Below are positions 26,431-35,425 of a stretch of 64,000 nucleotides of DNA, piece by piece. The notes beneath the pieces are model-generated. The model made no database searches and was not told the origin of the DNA. It saw only the letters and a list, made by a program, of their open reading frames with translations. Each line of letters begins with the position of its first letter. Position 1 is the first letter of the stretch. The translations under genes and the position numbers were made by a program. The stretch comes from Acidiphilium acidophilum (GTDB taxonomy: Bacteria > Pseudomonadota > Alphaproteobacteria > Acetobacterales > Acetobacteraceae), in the NCBI RefSeq assembly GCF_033842475.1, contig NZ_JAWXYB010000008.1, forward strand, positions 36,378-100,377, given 5' to 3'.

Positions 26431-26672
26431 GTGGTTTTGCATTGCGCGTTCCGGACCATATCCTTGATCAAGCCAAGGCTGCGGCGGCCGAGGAGCAGGT
26501 GTCGATCAACCAGCTTCTCGTGGCGTTGATTGCTGAGGGTTTGGGTCATCGGCGCGGGTTGCGCGATCTGCGGCAGCGTGCCAGTCGCGCAGATGTCGCC
26601 AAGGCGCTCAAGATTCTGGATCGCGCCCCGGATGTTGCACCGGATCATGACGATGCGGTTGTAACTGATTAG
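26427..26672 (+). CDS. Ribbon-helix-helix antitoxin
   Basis: 81 residues. The N-terminal FALRVPDHILDQAKAAAAEEQVSINQLLVALIAEGL is a ribbon-helix-helix of the Arc/MetJ type also seen in HicB-like antitoxins. The rest (RGLRDLRQRASRADVAKALKIL) is predicted to wrap the toxin. Translational coupling to the PIN gene and the upstream palindrome support an autoregulated toxin-antitoxin system that stabilises the plasmid region. Confidence 0.85.
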   Translation: MSGFALRVPDHILDQAKAAAAEEQVSINQLLVALIAEGLGHRRGLRDLRQRASRADVAKALKILDRAPDVAPDHDDAVVTD

Positions 26673-26741
26673 TCTATCCACATGAATTAATAGACAAATC
26701 CTGTTCCAGTTTATCTGTCGTAAGCACGCTAATGATTAATT

Positions 26742-27108
26742 TCATGAAGGAAATATACCATTCAGGGCGATACAGTAGTTCATGACAAGGAATGGCATCC
26801 GGTTCTCATGGGGTTGATTCCCACCGGTAGAGCCTAACGGATTCATTGAGACACCAGGCGTGCCGTTTCCGTAGACGGATATGGCTGCGTTCCCGGTTTC
26901 GCCACTGGTGGCGCTATCGAGAATCACCGTGGTTCCGGGGGTATTTGTGGCTCCGGTCACACCACTCACTTGGGCGTTGATCGCATGGCTATGCGCCGGC
27001 ACACTCTGCGGTTGTCAGAGTGTGCGTTGCTTCGCTGAGCGCGGTTCCGAGCGGGTTCATGCGGCCAGTTGATGTTCCGCGGGATCCGCGTGGACCGAAT
27101 TGGGCCAT
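26742..27108 (-). pseudogene. Phage tail-collar (tail fibre) protein remnant, frameshifted
   Basis: On the minus strand, ATG 27108 opens MAQFGPRGSRGTSTGRMNP followed by ATHTLTTAE, then a single-base shift near 27012 moves to the frame VPAHSHAINAQVSG...NQPHENRMPFLVMNYCIALNGIFPS. LTTAExPAHSH and NxPPFxxMNYCIALxGIFPS are the signature of tail-collar domains (microcystin-dependent-type proteins). The join is disrupted by one extra T in tgtgccgg. Only about 120 residues survive, so it is a remnant of phage or tailocin DNA. Confidence 0.75.
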
Positions 27109-27150
27109 TAACGAAACACGTCCTGTGCGCCTCTCTTTAACGAGCGCGTT

Positions 27151-27744
27151 CTAGCCCATGTGACGACGGCGTACTGCTAGGCCGAGGCCAACCAGGGCAG
27201 TGCCAAGGAGAGCCAGTGAACCCGGCTCAGGAACGGGGACGCTTCCACCTGCCGTTGGAGTCAGCGGCAGCGAAACAAGGTTGTAGTGTTTTTTTGTTCC
27301 AACCCAGTTGATTTTGAAGTCAGGGACATATCCGGCAAAGGTGCCGGAAGAGAGTGTCAGACCAAAGGTATAGCTGAGCATGGAGTCAGCCGAGAGTGCC
27401 GGACCTGCTGGGGTCGTATTTGCCGAAAAACAAAGGAAATTACCCTTGCCGTCACACCCATTGGCGTTTAGGCCGCCAGACTGATAGGTGAATCCCGACG
27501 GCGAGGTGGCAGCTGAGAAATTCGTGGGTTGTGTGAAGGCAAGCGACTGCACACCATAGCGTCCGCCTTCGGTATCCTTTGACCCATTAATACCTGAAAT
27601 GCCAAGGGTAAACTGATCTATAAGCGGATTACTGGTCGCAGCTTCAGTGAGCGTATAAGTTATTCCATTATCAATTAAACTAGCCTGAGCCGCCGCTGTT
27701 GTCAGTACAAGTGCAGCACTGGCAACCAGAAGTTTACGCAGCAT
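27151..27744 (-). CDS. PEP-CTERM sorting-signal secreted protein
   Basis: 197 residues from ATG 27744 (MLRKLLVASAALVLTTAAAQAS), giving a signal peptide with cleavage after AQA. The C-terminus is the PEP-CTERM signal: VPEPGSLALLGTALVGLGL then VRRRHMG (VPEP motif, transmembrane helix, basic tail). Such proteins are exported and processed by exosortase, commonly in exopolysaccharide-producing bacteria. The middle region (GGRYGVQSLAFTQPTNFSA, FKINWVGTKKHYNLVSL) has no known domain. No exosortase gene is in the window, so processing must depend on genes elsewhere. Confidence 0.88.
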   Translation of the reverse strand: MLRKLLVASAALVLTTAAAQASLIDNGITYTLTEAATSNPLIDQFTLGISGINGSKDTEGGRYGVQSLAFTQPTNFSAATSPSGFTYQSGGLNANGCDGKGNFLCFSANTTPAGPALSADSMLSYTFGLTLSSGTFAGYVPDFKINWVGTKKHYNLVSLPLTPTAGGSVPVPEPGSLALLGTALVGLGLAVRRRHMG

Positions 27745-28204
27745 TTGGTGATCCTCCGAGTGTGATAAGCCAGTGAAGCCATAACCCCGCGCAGATAGGA
27801 TACGCACCAAATGGTTTCGACTTGTTGCGCTACCTATCGAGACACGCCACAGCACATCGACGATGCTCCAGAGTGTGCCAAAACTTGTACTAATCGTGTC
27901 TAAAAACAGTTAATCATCGTTTCGTATTCAAGTCAATGGAAGAGTCGAGGACGGGCGCGTAGCTGTAGTCTTCATCAATCGTGTGGCGCTGGCGTATAAA
28001 TATATTTAAGGTTGTATGATTCTAACGTTTATGATTGGTATTTTTTGACGCAACCTTGGATTATCCAAAATTTTTCCTATTTTAGAATAGAAGTTTTGGA
28101 AGCCGTCACCAACGCAAGCAATACAAAAGTTGCGTCCACAGTTAGACAAATGCAACCTCCGGTCTATTCATACACCCACGTACTGTTTCGGGTGCCTCCC
28201 CTCG
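27745..28204. other. Intergenic region upstream of the PEP-CTERM gene
   Basis: About 460 bases, AT-rich in the middle (tatttaaggttgtatgattc), with no gene supported. It should include the PEP-CTERM promoter on the left side. A 72-codon frame at 28012-28230 has no family resemblance and is not called. Confidence 0.4.
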
Positions 28205-28504
28205 CAGGGCTGTTCAACCCTCTGAACTGACGATTTACTGACTCCCGATATGCAACAATACGTCCGACAGTGAGACGGCGAGTATTTTGTGGATTCCCAC
28301 AGCGATCGATCTGGGATTCGCAGGGCAGCAACCGATTCGGAGGTTGCCATGGCCACGTTCACCCCGTTGCTCGACATCCTGACTGATGTCCCTGACCCAC
28401 GCCGCGCGGAGGGCAAAATCTACAAGCTGCCCTTCGTGCTTCTGTTTTCGATTTTTGCGATCGTGAGTGGTAGCGATTTCTATCGCGGGATCGTCACCTT
28501 CATC
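28205..28504 (+). pseudogene. ISAs1-family transposase, N-terminal remnant cut by IS66
   Basis: ATG 28349 opens MATFTPLLDILTDVPDPRRA then IYKLPFVLLFSIFAIVSGSDFYRGIVTF, the start of ISAs1/H-repeat-type transposases (VPDPRR motif). The frame is cut at 28504 by the left end of IS66, losing all DDE residues. CAGGGCTGTTCAACCCTCTG at 28205 could be the ISAs1 terminal repeat. The remainder of the ISAs1 is not found on the other side of IS66, so that flank has been rearranged. Confidence 0.75.
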
Positions 28505-28571
28505 GTACCCATCCGGTGAGGACCGCGGTCTGATTGCCGGTCGGCGTTCGCGCATCTCCGGTATGGATTAA

Positions 28572-28721
28572 TCAGGCGACCTGTGCGGCTGAGCTCTGAC
28601 TTTGTGGCGCGATCCAGTTCCAGGGCATCAATTCCTCGATCCGGTGTACCGGATGATTGGCGATGCGCGCGAGGATATCAGCGAGCCATGCCTGCGGATC
28701 GACGTCGTTCAACTTTGCCGT
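28572..28721 (-). pseudogene. IS66 transposase TnpC, C-terminal fragment
   Basis: Minus-strand reading gives AKLNDVDPQAWLADILARIA then NHPVHRIEELMPW to a stop at 28572. This is the expected end of IS66 TnpC after MMYTLITTA, which lies across RIT-1 near 33514. It shows directly that RIT-1 inserted into tnpC. Confidence 0.85.
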
Positions 28722-28755
28722 TTATGCCGTCCGCCGAACTATGCCGAATGGTTTT
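28722..28755 (+). repeat. RIT-1 left inverted repeat
   Basis: TTATGCCGTCCGCCGAACTA followed by TGCCGAATGGTTT; perfectly repeated in inverse at 33449-33482. It contains the half-site AACTATGCCGAA. Confidence 0.85.
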
Positions 28756-28844
28756 ATTTTTGCCCTAAATGGCGATGACCTGGACTTGATGGGTTCGGCA
28801 TAGTTTGTCCCCTGCCTCCGCTTTCAACAGCGGAGAATAGGAAC

Positions 28845-30086
28845 ATGAATTGTGAAGAGTATTTGCTTAGAAGCCGGCTGTACCAGCGTCTCAAGGGCGG
28901 GCAGCACGGCCAGCTTGTCGAGCGCTACGCAGCACGTATTGTGAGAGACGGGCTCGTTCGACACGGCGTCTGGCGATCTTTCAATGTGGTCGGGGGGCTG
29001 TTGAGTTGGATCGCAAGCCGTCGCAGCACGGTGGCGGATCTCGATGAACGAGTGACCGAAAAATATCTCCGGCATCGGGCTCGGAAGCAGTCTATCCAGC
29101 CTGGCGACCGATCCGCGCTGAAGCGATGGCTATCGGTATTGCGCGAGGAAGGTGCGATCGCGCCAGCGGTGATGCCGCCTGCCACCTCGCGAGATCGGAT
29201 TTTTAGTGAATTCGCTGCCTATCTGAGGACAGAGCGCGGCCTGACCCCGAAGTCCATCGTTCGTCATCTCCCGCCTATCCGCAGGTTCCTGCACGAGGTG
29301 TGCCCCGCCGGCGACGCCGACCTAGGCAAGATCAGTCAGGTGGAAGTGATCCGCTATATCGAGCGCCACGCCCAGGATTGGAGCCCTGCAACTGGGAAGG
29401 GGATGTGCTCGTCGCTGCGAGTCTTCCTTCGTTACCTCCACCATCAAGGGCTGAACCCTCGCGCGTTGGCCCATTGTGTGCCGTCCATGCGACGATGGAA
29501 ATTCGCGGCACTGCCCACTTTTCTGACCGCCACCCAAGTTCAGAGGGCGCTTGACGGTTGCGACCGGGCAACCCCTATGGGACGGCGAGACTACGCCATT
29601 CTGATGATGCTGGCTAAGCTCGGCCTCCGCGCCGGCGAGGTAGCGACCCTCACCTTGGATGATATCGACTGGCGTACCGGCGAGATTCTCGTTCGTGCCA
29701 AGGGCCGACAGCGCGCACGAATGCCGATCTTGCCGGATGTTGGCGCGGCCATCGTTGCATATCTACGCGATGGCCGTCCACAGGCCTCGTGTCGGCAATT
29801 GTTTATTCGCACGCTCGCGCCTCATCTCGGCTTTGCTTCTGGGTGTGCGATCACGATGATCGCCAAAATGGCTCTTGATCGCGTCGGAATTGAGGGCTGC
29901 GCACACCGCGGTGCCCATATCTTCCGGCACAGCCTCGCCACCGAACTGCTTCGGTCCGGCGCAACCTTGTCCCAGATTGGTCAGCTGCTGCGGCACGAGA
30001 GCCACGACACCACCCGGATATACGCGAAGGTCGATATCGAAACGCTGCGGACATTGAGTCGGCCCTGGCCGGGAGGCGCGCAATGA
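28845..30086 (+). CDS. Tyrosine recombinase, RIT-1 first gene (RitA)
   Basis: 413 residues. An N-terminal SAM-like core-binding domain (residues about 115-210, FSEFAAYLRTERGLTPKSI) is followed by the catalytic domain: Arg in LGLRAGEVATLTLDDIDW (about 262), HIFRHSLATELL (His and Arg, about 360), the second His in LLRHESHDTT and the nucleophile Tyr in RIYAKVD (about 393). The catalytic set is complete. The N-terminal 110 residues are an extra helical region seen in RitA proteins. Its stop overlaps the next start (ATGA), so the three recombinases are coupled. Confidence 0.9.
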   Translation: MNCEEYLLRSRLYQRLKGGQHGQLVERYAARIVRDGLVRHGVWRSFNVVGGLLSWIASRRSTVADLDERVTEKYLRHRARKQSIQPGDRSALKRWLSVLREEGAIAPAVMPPATSRDRIFSEFAAYLRTERGLTPKSIVRHLPPIRRFLHEVCPAGDADLGKISQVEVIRYIERHAQDWSPATGKGMCSSLRVFLRYLHHQGLNPRALAHCVPSMRRWKFAALPTFLTATQVQRALDGCDRATPMGRRDYAILMMLAKLGLRAGEVATLTLDDIDWRTGEILVRAKGRQRARMPILPDVGAAIVAYLRDGRPQASCRQLFIRTLAPHLGFASGCAITMIAKMALDRVGIEGCAHRGAHIFRHSLATELLRSGATLSQIGQLLRHESHDTTRIYAKVDIETLRTLSRPWPGGAQ

Positions 30087-30234
30087 TCGACCTAAGATCC
30101 GCTCTCGAGAAATATCTAAGTATGCGCAAGGGACTTGGATATAAGTACGAGCAACAAACCCGGCGGCTCCGCGACTTTGTCGCATTCATGGAGAAGCGCA
30201 AGGCTAAAACCATCACTACCAAGCTCGCGATGGA

Positions 30235-31587
30235 GATTGAGCAACCTGATGTCTGGAAAATAGGGCGAGCGGGGGTCAGGCATCCTGGTAGTCCCACTTG
30301 ATGTAGCCCTTGGTGTCGGCGGCCCATTTTTCATCGATTTCGACGAGGACGGCGCTGACGAGGCGTTCGAGGGAGGCTTCGTTGGGGAAGACCCTGATTT
30401 TGGTGGTGCGGCGTTTGAGTTCCTGCTGGATGCCGCGTTCCATGGGGTTGGAAGTGCGAAGCCGGCGCTGGTGGGGTTCTGGCAGTGTGAAGACGGTGAG
30501 GCCTTCGGGGATATTTCGTTCGAGCCAATCGGCGAGCTTTGGTGCGGTGTCGCGATAGGCATTGACGAGGGTTGTGAGAGCGATCTGGGCAGCGGCGAGG
30601 GAATTTGCGTTCCAGACGGTCCGGAGTTCTGCGCCGATGCGTTTGCGGATGGCGTGGTTGGGGGCGTGGTGGATGGCGTTTTGGGCGAGGTGGAACTGGC
30701 ATCGTTGCCAGTGTGCGGCGCCGAAGACGGCGCGGCGTGCGGCGTGCAATCCGGCATGGTCATCGGAGACGATGAATTCGACGCCTCGCAGGCCACGCTG
30801 ATGGAGGCTTTCGAGGAAGGCACGCCAATGGACTTCGGCCTCGGAAAGGGCGACCGAGACGCCGAGGACACGGCGGCGTTCATCGGGTCCGATGCCGATG
30901 GCCGAGAGCACGGCGGCATCGCGGACGACGCCATTATCGCGCATTTTTTCATATCTGGCGTCGAGGATGAGGTAGCGGATCTCGGCGAGGGGTCGGGTGC
31001 GCCAGGCGGCGAGTTCGTCATCGAGCAGCTTGCTGGCGCGGCTGACCTGAGCGGAGGAGAGGCTTTCGATGCCGAATTCGCGCATGACGGCCTCGACGTC
31101 GCGGGTGGAGACGCCTTTGATGTACATTTCGGCGACGGCGACCATGACGGCGCGGACCGAGCGTCGGCCGCGTTCGAGGGACTGTGGGTAGAAGGGTTCG
31201 CCCACGTGACCGGCGGTTTTGGGGACATCGACGGTGATCGACCCGGCCGGGGTATCGATCCGCTTGGGCTTGTAGCCATTGGCGTAACCCTGACGATCGG
31301 GGTTGCGCTCGTAGTGACTGGCGTGGAGGAAGCGTTCGCGCTCGATCTGCATGGCGAGTTCGAAGGTCCTGGCAAATACCGTGGCGATATCGCCTGCGCC
31401 GTTTTCGATCAGATGTTCCAAAAGTGCCTCGATAATCGTATCCTTTTTGGCGTCCATTCATCGGTCTCCATGTTGGTGTGAACAACTGCATGGAATACCA
31501 GAATGAACAGCCCTTGCCGGGGCATGCCCCGGCAAGGGCACCAACTCCCAACCCAAAATGAATTTCCAGACGTCAGGTTACACCACC
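30235..31587 (-). mobile_element. IS256-family insertion sequence, copy B
   Basis: 1,353 bp flanked by the 8-bp duplication GCGATGGA (30227-30234 and 31588-31595). The ends are the same as copy A, and no difference from copy A was noticed by eye. It lies within ritB of RIT-1, in the opposite orientation to the recombinase genes. Confidence 0.93.
30276..31457 (-). CDS. IS256-family transposase, copy B
   Basis: The 393-residue protein matches copies A and C along its whole length as far as can be read, with the Asp in LILDARYEK, the Asp in VSDDHAGLHA and the Glu in NPMERGIQQ. The gene and both ends are intact, so this copy should be able to move. Near-identity of the three copies points to recent spread. 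Confidence 0.95.
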   Translation of the reverse strand: MDAKKDTIIEALLEHLIENGAGDIATVFARTFELAMQIERERFLHASHYERNPDRQGYANGYKPKRIDTPAGSITVDVPKTAGHVGEPFYPQSLERGRRSVRAVMVAVAEMYIKGVSTRDVEAVMREFGIESLSSAQVSRASKLLDDELAAWRTRPLAEIRYLILDARYEKMRDNGVVRDAAVLSAIGIGPDERRRVLGVSVALSEAEVHWRAFLESLHQRGLRGVEFIVSDDHAGLHAARRAVFGAAHWQRCQFHLAQNAIHHAPNHAIRKRIGAELRTVWNANSLAAAQIALTTLVNAYRDTAPKLADWLERNIPEGLTVFTLPEPHQRRLRTSNPMERGIQQELKRRTTKIRVFPNEASLERLVSAVLVEIDEKWAADTKGYIKWDYQDA

Positions 31588-32366
31588 GCGATGGAATGGG
31601 CGACACTGCCGCCTGATCGGCATGCGTATTGGGCTTTGCGGTTGAGCGACGTGCGCGGGTTCGCGCGCCATGTCTCCAACTTCGATCCGACAACGGAGGT
31701 ACCCCCAGCCGGCGTCCTGCCGGGATGGAAGCGTGCGAAGCCTCATATCTACAGCGACGCGCAAATCGATGATCTGCTGGCGGCGGCTCTGGCTTTGCCG
31801 CCAGAGAGGGGCCTGCGGCGATGGACCTACCATACACTGTTCGGCCTGATCGCGGTCACCGGTATGCGTCTCTCTGAGGCGATGGGGATTGAGCGTGACG
31901 ATGTCGACCTCGACAAGGGGGTGCTGACGGTCCGGCTGACCAAGTTCGGCAAATCACGACTCTTGCCATTGCATCCAACGACCAGCGCCGCGCTGCGCAG
32001 CTACGCCAACCGGCGCGATGCGCATCTCGGCCCGCGCTGCGGTTCGACCTTCTTCGTCGCCGAACAGGGTGGCCGCCTGCTGCACCAGTACGTCCATCGC
32101 GTCTTCTGGCGCCTGTCCCATGAGATCGGGCTGCGGCGCCCTGGCGATCGTACCGGGCCACGCGTGCATGACTTCCGGCACCGCTTTGCTATCCGGACGC
32201 TGCTCGATTGGCATCGCGAAGGCAAGAACGTCGAACAGAAACTTCCGGCACTCTCCACCTACCTCGGCCACACCTGTGTACGCGATACATACTGGTATCT
32301 CTCGGCCTGCCCTGAGTTGATGGAAGAAGCGGCGCGGTGCCTCGATCGGCGATGGGAGGCGACGCC

Positions 32367-33368
32367 ATGAAGCCCCCCTGCAATATCGCCACGTTGATCG
32401 AGCGCTACTTCACCGAGTGGCTCATACGCCAGCGTAACGTCAGCTCCAACACGATCGCATCCTACCGGGATACGTTCCGGCTACTGTTCAGGTTCGCACA
32501 AATGCGGCTCCATAAGCCCCCTTCGGATTTGGCACTCAGCGACCTAGATGCACCGTTTATCGGTGGATTCTTAATCGATCTTGAGATGAAGCGCGGTGCC
32601 AGCCCCAAGACTCGCAACCTGCGCCTTACAGCCATCAGGGCCTTCTTCCGATTCGTATCGTTCGAGGAGCCGGCACACAGCGCGCTGATCCAGCGCGTGC
32701 TCGCGATACCGAGCAAGCGCCACGATAAGCGACAGGTGCACTTCCTGACACGTCCCGAGATTGAGGCCATTCTCGCCGCGACCGATCGGACGACGTGGCT
32801 CGGCCGCCGCGATCACACCTTGCTGCTTCTAGCAGTCCAGACGGGCTTGCGCCTCTCCGAGTTGATCAGTCTCGACAGGGAGGCAGTCCACCTCGGCGCC
32901 GGCGCTCATGTCCGGTGCGTCGGCAAGGGGCGGAAGGAGCGAGCCACGCCGCTATCCACCATTGCTCGAGGTGCGCTCCAGGCATGGCTGAAGGAGCCTG
33001 CCCGGAAAGGAGGAACTGTTCTGTTCCCCAACATGCACGGTGGGCGACTCAGTGCCGACAGCGTCCAGTCGCTACTGGCGAAGTATGTGAAGGTCGCCAC
33101 CGAAAATTGTGCGTCGTTAAAGTCGAAGCGGGTGTCGCCCCACGTGTTGAGGCACAGCGCGGCCATGGAGTTGCTGCAGGCGGGCGTCGACTGCTCCGTG
33201 ATCGCGCTTTGGCTCGGTCATGAATCGATCGAGACGACACAGACCTATCTGCATGCACATATCGCCCTCAAGGAGGCCGCATTGGCAAAGCTCACGCCAT
33301 ACCAGAGCGGAAAGAAAACGCGCTTCCGCCCCGACGACCGATTACTCGCCTTCTTGGAAGCGCTCTGA
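32367..33368 (+). CDS. Tyrosine recombinase, RIT-1 third gene (RitC)
   Basis: 333 residues from ATG 32367, overlapping the RitB stop (ATGA); an in-frame upstream ATG at 32337 is not needed. The core-binding domain is at residues about 10-95 (FTEWLIRQRNVSSNTIASYR). The catalytic domain has TGLRLSELISLDREAV (Arg), SPHVLRHSAAMELLQAG (His, Arg), ALWLGHESIETTQTYLHA (His and nucleophile Tyr). It most resembles XerC/D-type enzymes and ends 16 bases before the inner repeat aaactatgccgaat, its probable binding site. Confidence 0.9.
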   Translation: MKPPCNIATLIERYFTEWLIRQRNVSSNTIASYRDTFRLLFRFAQMRLHKPPSDLALSDLDAPFIGGFLIDLEMKRGASPKTRNLRLTAIRAFFRFVSFEEPAHSALIQRVLAIPSKRHDKRQVHFLTRPEIEAILAATDRTTWLGRRDHTLLLLAVQTGLRLSELISLDREAVHLGAGAHVRCVGKGRKERATPLSTIARGALQAWLKEPARKGGTVLFPNMHGGRLSADSVQSLLAKYVKVATENCASLKSKRVSPHVLRHSAAMELLQAGVDCSVIALWLGHESIETTQTYLHAHIALKEAALAKLTPYQSGKKTRFRPDDRLLAFLEAL

Positions 33369-33448
33369 CTGGCTAAACTATGCCGAATGAAACGGAATCA
33401 ACTGCCACGGAAGAACCGAGAGAAACTCGACAACCGTGCATTTTTCGG

Positions 33449-33482
33449 AAACCATTCGGCATAGTTCGGCGGACGGCATAAA
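33449..33482 (-). repeat. RIT-1 right inverted repeat
   Basis: Perfect inverse of 28722-28755. It ends in GGACGGCATAA and is followed by five bases and the 20-bp hairpin. Confidence 0.85.
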
Positions 33483-33484
33483 CA

Positions 33485-33510
33485 GCATTATGCCGCGCCC
33501 GGCATAATGC
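33485..33510. repeat. Terminal hairpin of RIT-1 (TTATGCCG-CGCC-CGGCATAA)
   Basis: A perfect palindrome GCATTATGCCG/CGGCATAATGC around CGCC, containing a 20-bp unit at 33488-33507. With the preceding GGCATAA it forms two inverted half-sites separated by five bases (CATAA-cagca-TTATG), the geometry of a tyrosine-recombinase core site. No such unit occurs at the left end of RIT-1, but RIT-2 has one of the same length. Confidence 0.75.
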
Positions 33511-33513
33511 CGT

Positions 33514-35025
33514 CGTGATCAGGGTGTACATCATGGCGGCCCTTTCCCCACCCCGGTCGGAACCGGCGAATAACCATGATTTTCTGCCTAGAGCCAGGGT
33601 CCGCAGGGCGCGTTCGGCCGCGTTATTGGTCAGGCAGATCCGCCCATCGGTCAGGAACCGCGTGAACGCCGGCCAACGGTTCAGCATGTAGTCCATCGCC
33701 TTGGCGACATCGTTGTGCCGCGAGAGTTTGGCACGCTCGGCACGCATCCAACTCTCCAACTCGGTAACCAGCGGGACGCTGCGCTGCTGGCGCACCGCCA
33801 GGCGTTCGGCCGGCGACTGGCCGTTAATGCCCCGCTCGATCTCGAACAGATCGTCGATCCGCTGCACCGCGGCCAGCGCCATCGGGGCGACGAAGGCAGG
33901 CGTCTTGCCTTGCGCGCGGCGTTTGGCGTTTCGCGCGATGTCGGCCAGTTCGAAGAATTTTCGTCGCCCGTGCGCCCAACACGCCGCTTCGATGATCGGG
34001 CCAGGGGATCGGGTCGGCACGTACAATTTGTTGTAGCCGCCATAAGCATCCGCCTGGAATATCCCGCTGTATTCGGCAAGATGGGTTTGCGGGTGAATGC
34101 CGGCGCGGTCGCGCGAATAATAGAACACCGCGCAGGGTGGACCCGATCCGCCAAACGGTCGATCGTCGCGCACGTAAACCCAGACGCGGGCAATATCGGT
34201 CTGACCCTGCGCCAGCACAGGCACGGTGGTGTCATCGCCGTGGATCCGACCGCCGGTGAACACCATGGTTTTGATGAAGGCATACACCGGCTTCAGCGCG
34301 ACGCAGGTGGCGCCGATCAGATCGGCCAGGGTCGAGACGCTGAGCGGGACACCTTCCAGGCCGAACCGTTCGGATTGGCGGTTCAGCGGCTGATGGAGGC
34401 CAAACTTGTCGTAGGCGATCATCGCGAGCAGGCTGGGGCCGGCGAAGGCGCGCGGAATGGTGTGGAAGGGTGCGGGTTCCTGGCTGATCTTCTCACAATC
34501 GCGGCAGGTGAATTTCTCCCGCACATGCTGGATTACCTTGAACGTTCGCGGGGTGGATTCCAACGTCTCGGTGACACTCTCCCCGAGCTTGGCAAGGCGC
34601 GAGCCACCGCAGCAGAAGCACTGGGTGGGTCCGGGTAGGACGACCCGTTCGCGGGGTAGGTGCTCGGGGAAGGGCTGGCGCGATGGGCGCTTGCGGGTGA
34701 AGCCGGCGACAGTCGTGGTTTTGGCCTTCGCGGCTTCCTGCTCGGCGCGCAGTTCGTCCTCGGTTGCGGCGGCTTCGAGTTCTTCGAGTTTCAGCTCCAT
34801 CTGATCGAGCAGCCGGGCCGTGCGTTCCGCCCTGGGGCCGTAGAGGGCGCGCTTGAGCTTCTCGATCTGCAGCTTCAGGTGTTCGATATAGGCGGCGGTA
34901 TCGGACTGTGCGGCGCGCGCTGCGGCTGAATCGGCTTCGGCTGCATCCGCCCGCGACATCGCTCCTCGAACGATCTCTTTCAGTGCGGCAATGTCGTCTG
35001 GCAACGCCAGCAAATCGATATCCAT
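33514..35025 (-). pseudogene. tnpC: IS66 transposase TnpC, main part (C-terminus cut off by RIT-1)
   Basis: ATG 35025 opens MDIDLLALPDDIAALKEIVRG, followed by an N-terminal coiled coil (LKLQIEKLKRALYGPRAER), a zinc-binding CFCCGG...CRDCE region and the DDE domain: IHGDDTTVPVL (first Asp), FQADAYGGYNKLY (second Asp), CWAHGRRKFFE, and TNNAAERALRTLALGRKSWLF (catalytic Glu). After MMYTLITTA the frame runs into RIT-1 and adds foreign residues to a stop near 33373. The missing 50 residues are at 28572-28721. The catalytic core itself survives. Confidence 0.9.
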
Positions 35026-35106
35026 GACCCTGATAGAATCACGAATTGCGAGGGTTTCGCTACAGAAATCAGCATGAGAAAGCGATTTTTACCCTAATTT
35101 TTTTGC

Positions 35107-35398
35107 TTACCCGGCAGACTGAGGCCGCCAGGTCTGTTGCGGATTTCTCCAGTCGATCGCCTCCAGAAGATAACCGACCTGACCGGCCGTGAGGGACACC
35201 ACCCCATCCGCCGTCTGCGGCCAGATAAACCGCCCGTTGTCTAAACGTTTCGCAAAAAGTGATAACCCGACGCCGTCATGCCAGATCGCCTTGATCAACG
35301 ATCCACTCCGTCCACGAAAGAAAAACACATCGCCGCAGAATGGCTCCCGGCCGAGACCTTGCTGCACCTGCAACGCGAGTCCCTTCATGCCACGACGC
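35107..35398 (-). pseudogene. tnpB: IS66 TnpB, C-terminal part (split by RIT-2)
   Basis: MKGLALQVQQGLGREPFCGD...GSLIKAIWHDGVGLSLFAKRL is the TnpB (IS66 Orf2) core, lacking the usual PAGVRIWLASGHTDMRRG start. That start is found at 40147-40208, on the other side of RIT-2. Joining the two through the repeat CGACGC gives HTDMRRGMKGLALQV without a gap. TnpB is an essential accessory of IS66 transposition, so the element is inactive. Confidence 0.9.
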
Positions 35399-35425
35399 TT
35401 ATGTGGTGCACCACATAAGCGTCGT
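35392..35425. repeat. 34-bp perfect palindrome containing the RIT-2 terminal hairpin
   Basis: ACGACGCTTATGTGGTG/CACCACATAAGCGTCGT reads identically on both strands. The inner 20 bp, TTATGTGGTGCACCACATAA (35399-35418), has the same length and arm pattern (TTATGnnG) as the RIT-1 hairpin. It is separated by GCGTCG, the inverse of the target duplication CGACGC, from the true RIT-2 repeat starting TTATGCGG at 35425. Confidence 0.8.

Larger units (their letters stand above)
30083..32370 (+). pseudogene. Tyrosine recombinase, RIT-1 second gene (RitB), split by IS256 copy B
   Basis: The first 50 codons (MIDLRSALEKYLSMRKGLGY to TTKLAMEI) stop at IS256. The rest resumes at 31596 and, after removing the IS and one GCGATGGA repeat, joins as KLAMEWATLPPDRHAYWA. 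The catalytic residues lie downstream of the insertion: TGMRLSEAMGIERDD (Arg), VHDFRHRFAIRTLL (His, Arg), STYLGHTCVRDTYWY (His, Tyr). An ATG at 31558 inside the IS would express a protein lacking its N-terminus. Because RIT recombinases probably act together, this insertion should disable RIT-1. Confidence 0.9.
28722..33507 (+). mobile_element. RIT element 1 (recombinase-in-trio), inserted in IS66 tnpC
   Basis: The 6-bp repeat TGCCGT flanks it at 28716-28721 and 33508-33513. Long inverted repeats lie at 28722-28755 and 33449-33482 (TTATGCCGTCCGCCGAACTA...). A second inverted pair, TTCGGCATAGTT, lies inside each end near 28793 and 33384, facing AACTATGCCGAA of the outer repeat. It carries three tyrosine recombinase genes in one direction with ATGA overlaps, the middle one split by IS256 copy B. 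This trio layout is the defining feature of RIT elements. Confidence 0.9.

Noticed and set aside
28012..28230. 72-codon plus-strand frame in an AT-rich spacer
   Set aside because: No family resemblance; it runs into the ISAs1 end.
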